From Ceratorhiza oryzae-sativae (Eukaryota > Basidiomycota > Agaricomycetes > Cantharellales > Ceratobasidiaceae), in contig JARWMV010000009.1 of the NCBI GenBank assembly GCA_030998015.1, forward strand, positions 124,001-188,000: a stretch of DNA of 64,000 nt. Direction: 5' to 3'. Within the stretch, counting starts at the first letter, position 1; each line of letters opens with the position of its first letter. The position numbers and the translations under genes are program-made. This document shows, one piece after another, positions 24,097 through 35,379 of this stretch. A model generated the notes under the pieces. It was given only the letters and a program-made list of their open reading frames with translations, searched no databases and was not told the origin of the DNA.

Positions 24097-24671
24097 CCGT
24101 AGCGTTCGAGTGACACTGAGCGTAGTAGTACTGGTTACTATTCAGAAGCGCATATATGTGGTGTGTCAGACAGGAATAGCACTTCAAAAGACGGCCAAAT
24201 GTCATATTAAGAACTATCTCATTCGGGCCATAGATCTGACATGGAGCCGGTTTGATATAAGTGAAGTATCATGGCTCAGCAGCAAACTTTTGGGTGACCT
24301 CGTTGACCAAGTTAGAAGCACTACTCACCCGTTGATCCAACGTGATCTATCGTCAATTGCTAGCCAGAATGAATGCACTCACCCAACAATGTACATCAAC
24401 TTGCAGGAAATTTATCCAGAGCAGCTCTGCTAGGCCAGTGGCAGCCACTGATTGTTCAAAGAACTGATATCCCTGTGAACTAATTACACCCCACAATATG
24501 TGAGATAGACAATCTTACACTGCCCTTCAGGTCCAGTCGCTACCTAGGATGCATAGATGGGCTGTAATAGACAGTGATTGTAGTTCAGAAGAGATCCGAA
24601 CTTCAGATACAGCAACATTGTATTTTGGGCGGTAGGATACATGTTCAAACATTTTCTACAACTCTGATATC
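24097..24671. other. Convergent intergenic region
   Basis: This lies between the 3' ends of the EEP gene (+) and the thiolase (-). The 107-codon frame at 24110-24433 has no recognised motif and is probably non-coding. Confidence 0.35.
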
Positions 24672-26660
24672 CTAGAGCTTTGCAGCGACCTTTTGGGCGG
24701 TCTCGTTCACGAAGATAGCGGCAGCGCCCATACTTTGAGATGCATCAGTACTCGTAAACCTCAAAGCAGAAATCAATCTACTCACCCTGAGCCAATGCAC
24801 ATTGATGTGCACAGAATTCGCCATTGCGCCTGCGCAACTCGGCTAGGCCAGTGGCGACTTGCCGTACCCCGGTGGCACCAAGAGGATGGCCTAGAGCACT
24901 AAAGTTTATGCGTGAGAATCGAAACATCATCGATTAAAGGGAGGGTCTTACATCGCACCGCCATTCACGTTGACCTTTTTGATGTCGAGGCCAAGTTTCT
25001 CGACGCAATACACATACCTTTGTGAACACAAATTGTTACGCTAGGTAACTATCGAAAAGGATGTCTTACATTGATGCGAATGCTTCGTTGACCTATCAAA
25101 CATAAAGCTGAGATAACCCAGGATATTTAGTGAGGATGCCTACCTCGAACAGATCGATGTCATCCAGCTTCAGCCCAGTGCGCTCGAGGACTTTCCTGTT
25201 TTGGGCTATTAGAACGCGGCTGAATAGTTCCGAGTGACACCCACGGGATTGCGCTATGATATCTTGGATCAGCTCATGTTTTCGGCTAATGATTCGAGAT
25301 CGACTCACAAAGCGGGACTGATTCCCATGTACTTCGGCTCCACACCTGTTCGAATTTGCTAAGAGCACAAGGAAGGCCGGAAACCACATACTTACCCACA
25401 ACGCTCGTCGCCACATGTTTCGCAATGATCTTATCCGCAAGTCCGAGCTTTTCCGCAGTGCTTCTACGCATCAAGAGCGCAGCCGCCGCGCCGTCTGTCA
25501 ACTGACTCGAGTTCGCCCCCGTTGATCTGGCTTTGCCCCAATTTGGGAATGCGCTTCGAGCCTAGCGATAGAAACGCTTCTATCGTGCTGGCATTTAAAT
25601 CAGCGGAAGCATTCCACCCACCTTGGCCATTCCTTCCATCGTCGATCCGTGTCGAATCCCATCGTCCTTGTCGATGACCACCTCCTTCACTGAACCATCT
25701 TCGGCTTTGAGAATAGTCTTGAACGGGATGATTTCGTCTGAGAATCGACCGGATTTTTGGGCTTCAGAGGCGCGGTTGTGGGAAAGAAGAGCGAGCTCAT
25801 CCATCTTTTCTCGACTGATGTTGAAATCGGCGGCAACGTTTTCCGAGGTCCACCCCATAGGCTAGATACTTTAGTCGTCGGTACGATCTACGCTCGTGAG
25901 CAGGCATACCTCGGCACAATCGATCGCAGCCTGATTCGCTTTGATCTCGTCGCTGTTGAATTGGGGAGTAGGGCGAGGGCTATGCAGAGTAAGTTACGAG
26001 GCCATCTACCTAAACTGTTGAACTTGCTTGTGGGTCATGCTCTCAACGCCAACGGCCAATCCAATGTCAATATCCCCTTTCGATATGGATCCGATATACT
26101 CCTAATTGCCATCAACCCAGAAGAGCACAGTCGTTGATCGCTTGGACGGGAACATGCTGTGGAAATCCAGCCGCGATAGCGGACGCTCGTGCCTCGTAAC
26201 AAGGGCTAGGAGGGTGACACATTCCTAACCGCAAAATGAATAAAATTGAAAGTACCTTGGAAAAGGACCTACCAACCGCAATATCTTCAACCAATCCGAG
26301 ATCTATTTCGCATCGTTCTTTGACGGCCTTGAGCACCAACCAGAAGAACGTCGGATGGGGTATCCTACGTAAGAGTCAAGTAATGTAAAGAATCGCAAAC
26401 TGGGGACGACTGACCTTTAGGCCACCCTTCTTGGCCTTGCATAGAGGCGTTCTTATAGCAAGTGTCAAGACGACATCATCCGGTTCTTGGTGAACAAGCT
26501 CTTGGACTCCAAGTTGCGCACTGTCGAAGAGAAGGTCCGGAATAAAGGCAGTGCGGTGAGCGGGTACGAGTGTAAGTACGCAGCATCGTGCAGATGAGTG
26601 AATGGGTGAACCAGCTAGAAAATGAATTACCGGAGAGCCGGTGGAGGTCAAGACGGCGCA
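24672..26660 (-). CDS. 3-ketoacyl-CoA thiolase, probably peroxisomal, with two one-base frame breaks
   Basis: This is the thiolytic last step of beta-oxidation. Blocks in order are EPDDVVLTLAIRTPLCKAKK, HPPSPCYEARASAIAAGFP, VPVQAIN, GLAVGVESMTHKQ, MGWTSENVAADFNISREKMD, NSSQLTDGAAAALLMRRSTA, NEAF (about 25080), VNVNGGA and ALGHPLGATGVRQVATGLA with the catalytic His. The chain ends in VAAKL; the final tripeptide AKL fits the PTS1 peroxisomal signal. Two single bases are missing, one beside each catalytic cysteine. At about 26131-26133 the frame shifts between VQAIN and the CSSGL box. At about 24814-24816 it shifts before the SMCIGSG box. With each break bridged the family sequence continues without loss, so a sequence error or a very recent null are the options. 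The N-terminal exon start is unresolved, so 26660 is approximate. A TATAAAC on the minus strand lies near 26688. Confidence 0.85.
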
Positions 26661-26699
26661 CTTTGGGACAACCCTAGCACAGTTTATAGCGTGGGATTA

Positions 26700-28850
26700 G
26701 GACGATGTCTGGGTATATGTGTACCGCTGGCTGAAGCAGGATTTAGCCTGGGAAGAAGAAACCTTATTATGGGCGTGAGATGATCCGCCCGTGTGAGGCG
26801 GGTGGCGGGATTAAAACAGTCACGTGGACGCACCTCACAACACCTGCACTCAGGAACGTCATGAACGACAATCAAGACTAAAAGCAGATTTCACTAAAGC
26901 GGACTTGAGAACCACCTATCCGACGATTTATCCGACTTCTCGCGGTGACCCAATCAATCTCAACATCCGACCCGGACCCTCTTGCCTGGTTCCTGCGGAC
27001 CGATAAGCGTTACTGAAGAAACAGGTTTTATACACCTCCTTCTTGAGCCTCTGGTTTCATTTTCCTTTCAAAATGTTCACGAAACACCGTTTCATTCAAC
27101 TTCAGCGAACGATTGGGTCATAATACCGATGCGAGTATCAATGATAATGGTATTTGATTTACAGTCTGATCAGGAATATGATGGTTGTCGCTCTCAGCCC
27201 AACCAAGTTGGCGACAGAGTGACCACTGCGCATCCGACTGGCTCTAGCTGTCAATCAGGAATATCTGCAAAATAGGAGCCCAATAGTTGATTGATTTTAG
27301 GACGAGATATCCAATTGCTGAACCCTGTGTTGCTTTTGGTCCTCAAGCGAACCGTAAAAGAGTGGCGCTCGGGAGAATGGTTCGTCCATCGAACAAACCA
27401 TGATGTTTGATGGGCGAGTCATCAGGATGACGTCAAACCGACTCATTTGATTCACCTCCGTGGAGCAGAGGTCACCTGGGCATGGCTCCATTTGAAAAGC
27501 CCTCTTGAGAGATTGGATAATAATACTTGCCAAGTTGTATACGATTCTTTTATGACCCCCCGGTGTCCATAGGCTCCCGCTAGTCTCGCAATGAAATCGG
27601 CGATAGGATGTATCTTTCAACCGCGATCATCCTCGCAGATGAATCCGCTCTCATTGTTGGATCAAGACCAAAATCCGATTACAATACTAAGAGTCGTATG
27701 AGGCATCCTATTCATCGCGTAACCGCCGAATATGCTTTGCATCGTCGTGGACTACAGTTAGCCATGGTTCAGCGATTGTGCTGAGTGCTTCTGCCTCCCA
27801 CAACATCATCCACAGCCCATGCGCTGTTGAACCAGCTGGCCTATGGCGAAAATTAATTCAACGTCGCGCTCTTCTCGCCAGGGAGGCTCCCCCGGAAACC
27901 CTTCGATGATATAAACCCACGACAATCGTTATCGTTCATTCCGAATTTCTTCAAATGCCCTTCTTGATACCCGCGCGCATACAACCTGGTTTAGACATTA
28001 CTCAGTGAACATTTCAACGCTGTATATACTTAGGTCCACCCACATCGGCACGCAGACGATATAGGCACATTCCACCTCTCGTGGCTTCCTCCGGGCCCCA
28101 TGATTCACCCCCCCCCTGCCCCCAACCCTCCACTTATCGTTGCCTTGCTCGACCACATTTTTACGTCCACCGGTCGAGATATAATATTTGATTCTAGTAA
28201 AATCGGGCGTGGACGGGTCGCGAACGCTCAGGAGTCGGATCCTAAGCTCGCCGCGGGGTGTCCGAGTGGTGGTAGAAGCATAATGGGCACCCATCCGACT
28301 ACTATTGTTACGTTATCCTAGGGACCGATGCTTCGGAGTGGTGATTCCTCTTGGTCTTGTTGGATATGGGATGTCATTCGAGTTGCCAATTTCGTTACAC
28401 AAGGGTCACGGACTGGATGGACAAAGAGCTAATCGATTCCCGGTCGCAGGCATGTATATTATATCGGGATATCCCACGCCCCTTAAACTCCTCTCAATCT
28501 TCTAATACCATTATGCTGTCCAAAAATCGAAGGGCTAGCTGAAGTATCAAGCATTCATATTGTGGCAGCTGTCGGTGTTTGAGACAGTACATCACGACAA
28601 TCGCCGATACGTGGGCAGTTTCGCAACCCGGGCTCCTCAACACATTTTCAATATGGGGTAACAATGAATTGGCTCATGACCTCGCCTTAAGTCATTCAAT
28701 CGCTTCTCAGCGCGGGTCTCGGATGTGCGGCTTCAATCGGTTCCCGGGTATGGAAGCTTATGTGGAGCCTCTGACTAATTGCCGCGCGTTTGGAGAAACC
28801 TGTAGGTGAAATATGTACCCAAACTGCCATAGCAAGGGGGGTTCCAGTGA
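26700..28850. other. Long intergenic region, no supported gene
   Basis: The frames at 27297-27620 (-), 27998-28294 (-) and 28579-28809 (+) show no motif and no plausible exon partners. A C-tract interrupted by TG sits near 28108. The right end holds the core promoter of the P450 that starts at 28894. Confidence 0.35.
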
Positions 28851-28857
28851 TATAAAT
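28851..28857 (+). promoter_or_regulatory. TATA box of the P450 at 28894
   Basis: TATAAAT lies 43 nt upstream of the ATG. The context TATAAATGCGAGCCGG is conserved in the orphan P450 exon near 9.12 kb, which supports a functional core promoter. Confidence 0.6.
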
Positions 28858-28893
28858 GCGAGCCGGACTGCCCTATATCGACCACCATCCAAC

Positions 28894-31447
28894 ATGTCGC
28901 TCCACTCAAACGTTGCATATCTCGAATACCTCAAGCCGTGGTCTGAAACCGTCGCGTCTCAAGCTCATGATAATCCCAATGCGGCTCTCGCGGTCGCAGG
29001 ATCGATTGTGCTCGCAGGATATGTGCTTAAACGAGTCCTTACGCCGTCACCTTACCATAATATTGATGGCCCCCAAAGCCCCAGCTTTGTATACGGTGCG
29101 GCCAACCGATACAGATATAGAATTATAATATACTTTTCTATCCTACAGGTCATATGTATGATATCTTTGGCCGGGCTCCTTGGAATTTCAAACCCGCCTT
29201 GCAGAAACTTACGGGCCTGTCGTCAGACTTAAAGGGACTTTTGGGGTATGTGACAGAACATCTCGCCGTGCTTTCGTTTCTCAAGTACTATTTCAGGCAG
29301 ATCGCCTGTACATCAATGATCCCCGAGCGATGCAAGATATTCTTGTAAAGAATGCGGATAATTTTCAACACACCAAGTTTATCAGGGAGTGCGTGTGTGC
29401 CATTTACTGTATGCCGTGATACTGACATACACTTACAAGTGTCACGAAAGTAGTTTGGGGACCAGGAATCACTGCTGTTTCGGGTAATTTCAGACCAAAT
29501 TCGGGTGGGAAAATTCTGACATGATATTATAGGGGCTGCACATAAAGCGCAGCGAAGGGTGAGCGTAGGATGCTACGATGCTTTGTTTTTTGTTGACATA
29601 ATGTCTTGATGCGCCAGGTACTCAACCCAGTGTTTTCAGCTAAACACATGAAGTCATGTGAGTCATAGAATGTTCATACAGTACGCTTTGACTAACATTT
29701 TGGATATATAGTGGTACGAGTTGTCCTATTATTCTGACATGGCTTGTCTGAGAATGAATGCAAACAGATGCCGAACTTTTACATGCTTGGCGAAGAGGTA
29801 CGTCGGACCGTCGCAAAACTCAAATAGTGCCTAATGTGGTTGGAATCAGTTGAAAGGAGCCATCCTTAGTGAGCTTGGCACTTCAGGATCAAAAGTGACA
29901 GATATGGCCCACTGGTGCAATGCAATGGCTCTTGAGGCCATTGGTCAAGCCGGTGCGTACGGTGTTTATCATACATACCTCTATTTTGACGTCATTATCT
30001 GTAAAAGGTTTTGGCTACAAATTCGGAGCGATTCGCGGAGTCAAATCAGATTATAGTATCGCCGCGAAGACAGTCTTGTGCGTCCGTGGTTTCTTCGCCA
30101 GTAGGGTAGCATACTGATCGATCTCAGACCTTCGGTGAACGAAGCGGCTCCATACAGTCCAATTTTCCGGTTGGCGTACCGTCTGCCTTCAAAATACTTG
30201 CAGAGAAAGATTGCCGAGTATGCACCGATCAAGGCTATACAAAACTTGAGAAAGCTCGTTGAGATCCAAAACGACCAAGTGAGCATATGGTGGCTGACTA
30301 TATTGTTGTGCTGATCGTAGGGTTCAAAAATGCAGGCCCAAGCGATAATGAGCGATACAAAGTCACGATTGTATCATGGTGAGACTGAATCCTCGAATAT
30401 TCTGTCGGCGCTTGGTAGGTGCAATATCTGAGTAACGCCGACTATCGCCTGAGACATTTGTGCAAACCAGTAAAGGCAAATGGGGCGTCTGCAGAAGAGA
30501 CGCGGCTTGCGGAAGAGGAGATGGTCGCCCAGATAAAGTAAGCCTCTTTCTAATTTGGCACTGTCCGTGGGTATTGATGTTGCAAATAGCATTTTGGTAC
30601 TCGCTGGCCATGAGACCACAAGGTAGCCAGCAGCCGTTGAACGTATTCGCGATGCTGAACTTCACATTAGTAACTCCCTCTCGCGGTCCCTACATGTTCT
30701 CTCGCACAAGCAGGATATCCAGGATAGGCTTCGGACTGAGCTTGAAGCGTGTCCACCCACACTGGACTATGATGAGCTTCATGCACTCCCCTACTTAGAC
30801 GCATTCTGTCGGGAGATCATGCGTCTTTACTCTCCGGCTCCCTATATTGAACGTGTTGTGCAGAAGGATGCTGTGCTACCACTTGGGCTCCCGCTACGAA
30901 CTACTGACGGAACCGAAGTTACATCAATCAAAGTGACGAAAGGCACTCACTTGCACTTGGCATTGCTATCAGTGAATAAATCCAAGTACGTATGAGCACT
31001 GGGGATTTTCATAAATAATCTCAAATCATTCGGCACAGAGAAATATGGGGAGAGGATGCGCTCGAATTCAGGCCTGAACGATGGGCAGAGTCTCTTCCCC
31101 AATCTGCGCTTGATGCCAAGATTCCGGGGGTCTACTCTTCGACGTAAGCTTCTGGCGGTTAGCGTAGGTTCGGTGCTAACATTCCTATCCTAGTATGTCA
31201 TTCTCCGCTGGTCCGCGAGCATGCATGTGAGCGCTTTATTTCTCATTCCCGGTTCCGCCAGTGTCTAACCCTCGCTTTGTGATAATAGTGGATTTAAGTT
31301 TTCGATTTTGGAATTGAGTAAGTTGGAAGTCAAAAATAGGCTACCTCATCTAACGAATGGACAACAGAGGTTGCGTTGTTCACACTTGTACGATCATTCA
31401 AGTTCTCGCCAACCAGCGACGAGATTGTGTGGCGGCCGATGGTGTAG
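28894..31447 (+). CDS. Cytochrome P450 monooxygenase, paralogue of the 5.5-8.1 kb gene, with one or two frame breaks
   Basis: The membrane anchor [19 protein letters not shown] and hinge [11 protein letters not shown] are followed by exons with [46 protein letters not shown] and [14 protein letters not shown]. The I-helix AGHETTS is near 30615. ExxR is in [20 protein letters not shown] in LEFRPERW, and the heme loop in [11 protein letters not shown] (31196-31228). One base is missing between GRAPW and [10 protein letters not shown] at 29182-29184, inside a GG run, judged by ungapped alignment with the paralogue. In the last exon the frame reads VWRPMV then TAG (31445-31447). The next frame continues with KLPLRVTVLN to 31523 like the paralogue's LPLRVSV tail, so a second indel lies near 31444. 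It shares its first exon with the fossil at 8.75-9.09 kb. Confidence 0.83.
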
Positions 31448-31523
31448 TGGCCCATTCCTGGCCAGCGAAGACAAGAAGGGAGCAACCCCGAAGCTTCCGC
31501 TTCGTGTAACCGTTTTGAATTGA

Positions 31524-32900
31524 AAGTAACCCGCGGCTGTGCTGTTTTTACCATTCCTCGTCAATTAAATTCTTCGAGAGCGGAAAGGCTCCTTTCTCAG
31601 AAAGTAAATGGAAGCCTCAAAATGCGAACCCGTCTCAGCGTGAATTATACTGCAACCATCGTCGCATACAGTCAATGGACTGCAATTGGCGTATTGTCGA
31701 GGAGCATTCACAAGGCCAGGACAACAGCCTCGGCCAATGCAGTAACCCAGCGGATTCATTCATAGCATGTACAAATTCGGAAACCTATTTTCCGGATGAC
31801 CTGGGGGCAGACATTCAGTTTTTACGTCGAAAAGTGCAAGGTGTGTTTTATTTCAGCGTTGATGTGGTCGCTCACTGATATACTGACCGTTGGAGAGCCT
31901 GGAATTGAGAGCGACACACGACGACAGTACAATTACAAGGGAGATCGGACTTTCCAGTAGGTGTTAATGAAACAAGCCCTCTGATTGCCAGAGGTTATAA
32001 CTGCTTGCTCGCCCTGGACATTGATAGCGTCTCGCGAGATCTAAAGCTAAGCTAGGCTAAGCTAGATCATTCTAAAGTCTGGGTAACGTCATGTCTCCTA
32101 ATGATTGATTTCCCCATTTTGTAATCGTTCCACCTTTAGGACAGTTTAGTTTAGCTAAGCTACGTGTTCAGACTTCGCAGGAAGCTATCGATGTTCACAT
32201 GAAATGTCGTTGTTGGATCGCCATCGTCCGGTCTAAATTTTCTAACGGCGTACATTCCGTTCGCATACGTCAATGCCTCTGTAAGTCTGTTTGACATTTG
32301 TTCATCCAAGAAGCTATAAATAACTATACCATTGTTAGTCATGAATTGTTCTGATCACGCAGCCGGGGGATGTGTAGGTGTAGCCATGTGACGTCCATTA
32401 CGTGATACGCGGGGGTGTGATGCTATTCCTCACCCGATCACGATCCGACCACCGCCGTATTTGCGAGAGGCAACGAAATCGACTAGGATATTCCAGTGAT
32501 ATGCCCCATGATGTGCGCCCCTCGCTTCGACCCCCACGGTATCAAAGCATACAAAACCGGGTCCGCTAGCGATATACACTACATTGTACGAACCCATGAC
32601 CGAGCCCTCAAAATCATTCATCAGGTACCTGGTGTCACTCAATCTATCCGCGTATGGCCTATATATACGGTCCTCGCCAACGCGAGTCTTGTCCACCTGA
32701 CGTCTTAGCGAGACAGCTGGCCGTCTTCGTGTCAACTTACACTCGCTTAGAAGACACTTCCTGCTTCGAGCGCCTCATGGCAGTCGATAGCATATCTCTC
32801 CGCTATTGAATGCTGTGCCTCGATTGTCTACTTAACTCTCGACCAGATTGTGATTTCCCTCAGATTGAGAACATACGTTCTCTTCGCCCTCGTTCTTGAC
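31524..32900. other. Intergenic region
   Basis: No domain-bearing frame was found. The minus-strand frame at 32430-32735 (101 codons) is unassigned. A short tandem of TAAGCTAGGC/TAAGCTAG lies at about 32047-32066, and a related TTAGCTAAGCTA near 32151. A TATATATA at about 32660 points toward the transporter gene but is too far from its putative start to be certain. Confidence 0.35.
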
Positions 32901-32918
32901 ATACGCCCACAAAAAAAG

Positions 32919-35079
32919 ATGGATGCCAAGACCTTCCGGCTCATATCGAAACATTGAATGAGAAGATTGAATCTTTCAGGTAAGCTGCGCATCCAGTAGT
33001 CACTTATATAACTACATCCGCGTTTATGTTGCACCAGCTATGATGACCAAACCGTCCAAGAGATGCGTGAGGCCGAGCGAAAACTCGTATGGAAACTGGA
33101 TAAACGCATTGTTCCCGCCGCAGCATGCATGTATCTGCTTTGTTATCTTGACCGGTAAGCCAGCTTAGATGACCCAAGCGGATATCTCATTCATATGCCT
33201 TTACTTAGGTCTAATATTGTATCCCCGTTCATCTCGCTATCTTGCTTCGCGTCTAAACTTGAGTCTGTAGGGAAATGCGAAACTTTTAAACGAAGACAAG
33301 GGTAACTCATTACTCCAAAGCTTGCATCTCAGGTATGCTTGCTTAGGGCTTTTCACGATGTTTCTGTTGAAAACCCCTTTGCTCTAGCAACCTACAATAC
33401 GTCATCTCGCTAATGGTACCATTTATTACGCTTGAGATTAACAACCGCTTATGCGGCTAACCCTAGGCTTTTCTCATCGCTTATGTTATTTTTGAGGTCC
33501 CGTCCAACTACTGTCTCAAGCTGGTTCGACCATCGGTGAGTAGCCCCAATCTTCAGATCATGGAATCACCAGTGAAATCTATGGTAGCGATGGCTTGCAT
33601 TTTTAATGTTATCCTGGGGGTCTTTGACAGTCGGGATGGGTGGTGTCCATTCATATGGTAGCTTGACTGCAATACGATTCTACTCGGAGCGTTTGAGGCG
33701 TAAGTAAATAGAATATCTGTTTCACTTCAGATGTTCACATCTCGGTAGAGGGTTGTTCCCCGGCTTGGTCTACTTCTTCACCTTCTGGTACCGCCCCGAA
33801 GAGCGTTCACTTAGGGTGGCTTTGGTTCTTGCATCTTCCACTCTCGCTGGTAAGTCGCATCATAGATACTTGGAGTGGCCTAAACCACATCCTGAAACAT
33901 AGGCGCTTTTGGAGGCGCAATCGCGTATGGAGTGGGATACATGAATATGATCGGAGGCCTCGAGGCGTGGAGGTGGCTGTTCATTCTGGAGGGTAGGACC
34001 CCGCTTTCAACACCGTGACCGACCTCTCTCATGTCCACTTGTGCAGGAATTCCCAGCGTCCTAAGCTCTCTACTAGTATGGTTTACTTTCCCCGATTTCC
34101 CTGAGAGTGCCAAGTGGCTTTCGCCAGAAGAGCGTAGTCGGGTCGTTTCCCGCTTAGAAGGTGTCGCATCGACCCAGTACGTATTATGATTTGTGATGGG
34201 TATTCTGCGCTGATGTATAATAGGCATTCACGAGTTACTTGGAGCGAAGCCAGGAAGACGTTATTCAGCTGGCGACTTTGGGCGCATGCTCTTGCTTATG
34301 TCGCAATCGCGGTTCCGTTCAGTTCACTGTCCTTGTTCGCGCCAACAATCGTAGGAGGTTTAGGATATAAAGGACTTGAGGCGCAATTATTCACAGTTCG
34401 TGAGTCAAACTCTGAGTTATTTCTCACTTCCTATCATTAATGGAATGTAATACTAGCGCCTTATGCATGTGCATACGTGGTGACAGTGTTCCTCTCTTGG
34501 GTCGCGGATTCAAAGAGCCAATGTGGGCTAGTTGCGGCCGGAGCTATGGGTGTTGGGTCTTTTGCGTTCCTAGCCCAGGCTTTACTTCCAGATGATGCGT
34601 TTCGTGCCCGGTTCGGACTTTTGTGCGTTGCAGCTTCTGGATCTTTTGCAAGCATACGTAAGCTAAATCATCGCCAAGCATGGTCCGCACTCATTTGTCC
34701 TTGTCTAGCACCTCTCTTGGGATGGTTGTCGGCAAATATCCAAGGTGCTGGAGCAGTCGGATTAGCTATTGCGATTAACGTTTCTATGGGTGGTAAGCTA
34801 GGTTGCTCATGCTACAAGGCTTGTATGGCTCATTTCGTGTGTAGGAATGGGTCAAATTATTGGGGTGTGGATCTACAAGGCAAACGAAAAGCCTGGCTAC
34901 TTTACAGGTCAGTACAATGCCTTGATACGATCGGATGAATTATTAACTGGTTGTAAATAGGACATATGACGAATTTTGCCATCCTTCTGATGGGAAGCTT
35001 GATTGCACTAGGCTTGAGGATCTATTATACTTTGCAGAATCGGAAGATGGGAGAGGGAGAGCGGAAATGGGCGATGTGA
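32919..35079 (+). CDS. MFS transporter of the allantoate/pantothenate (Dal5-like anion:cation symporter) family, with frame breaks
   Basis: This is a plasma-membrane importer of organic anions, 12-TM by family. The motifs run YDDQTVQEMREAERKLVWKL, AACMYLLCYLDRSNIGNAKL, VIFEVPSNYCLKLVRPS, GLFPGLVYFFTFWYRPEER, FILEGIPSVLSSLLVWFTFP, DFPESAKWLSPEER, AHALAYVAIAVPFSSLSLFA, QIIGVWIYKANEKPGYFTG and a TGA at 35077-35079. A 10-nt exon at 33209-33218 supplies most of RSNI and keeps the frame between two introns. One base is missing near 33678-33681 between SLTAIRF and LLGAFEAG. The N-terminus also needs a base near 32956 to join MDAKTFRLISK to LNEKIESFS, or an unseen upstream exon. Otherwise all exons are collinear with the family. 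Confidence 0.82.
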
Positions 35080-35379
35080 GATCTGTTTGCATGTAAAAGT
35101 GGCGATGAGCTGGTAATATCCGTTGAATCCGATCCATGAATATTTGGAGTTGGGGTTGAGATTGGAGATCCATAACTCGGGAGACAAGGCAGAATCTTAA
35201 GCGACTTATTATCGAATCTAGCACTCTGGTCCTCTCCAAATTTGAATGGTTTTTTTATAAGACTCGTGGACGTATATATGCGACTGATTTGGAGCGCATA
35301 TAGAAACCTTACTTGTCGACTAACTTTCGATGAAAACCAAGCGCTCATTCATCATTTTCAAATGAGTTTGTTCACGTGA

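Noticed and set aside
32430..32735. Minus-strand 101-codon ORF upstream of the MFS gene
   Set aside because: No motif or exon partner was found, and a plus-strand frame of similar length overlaps it.
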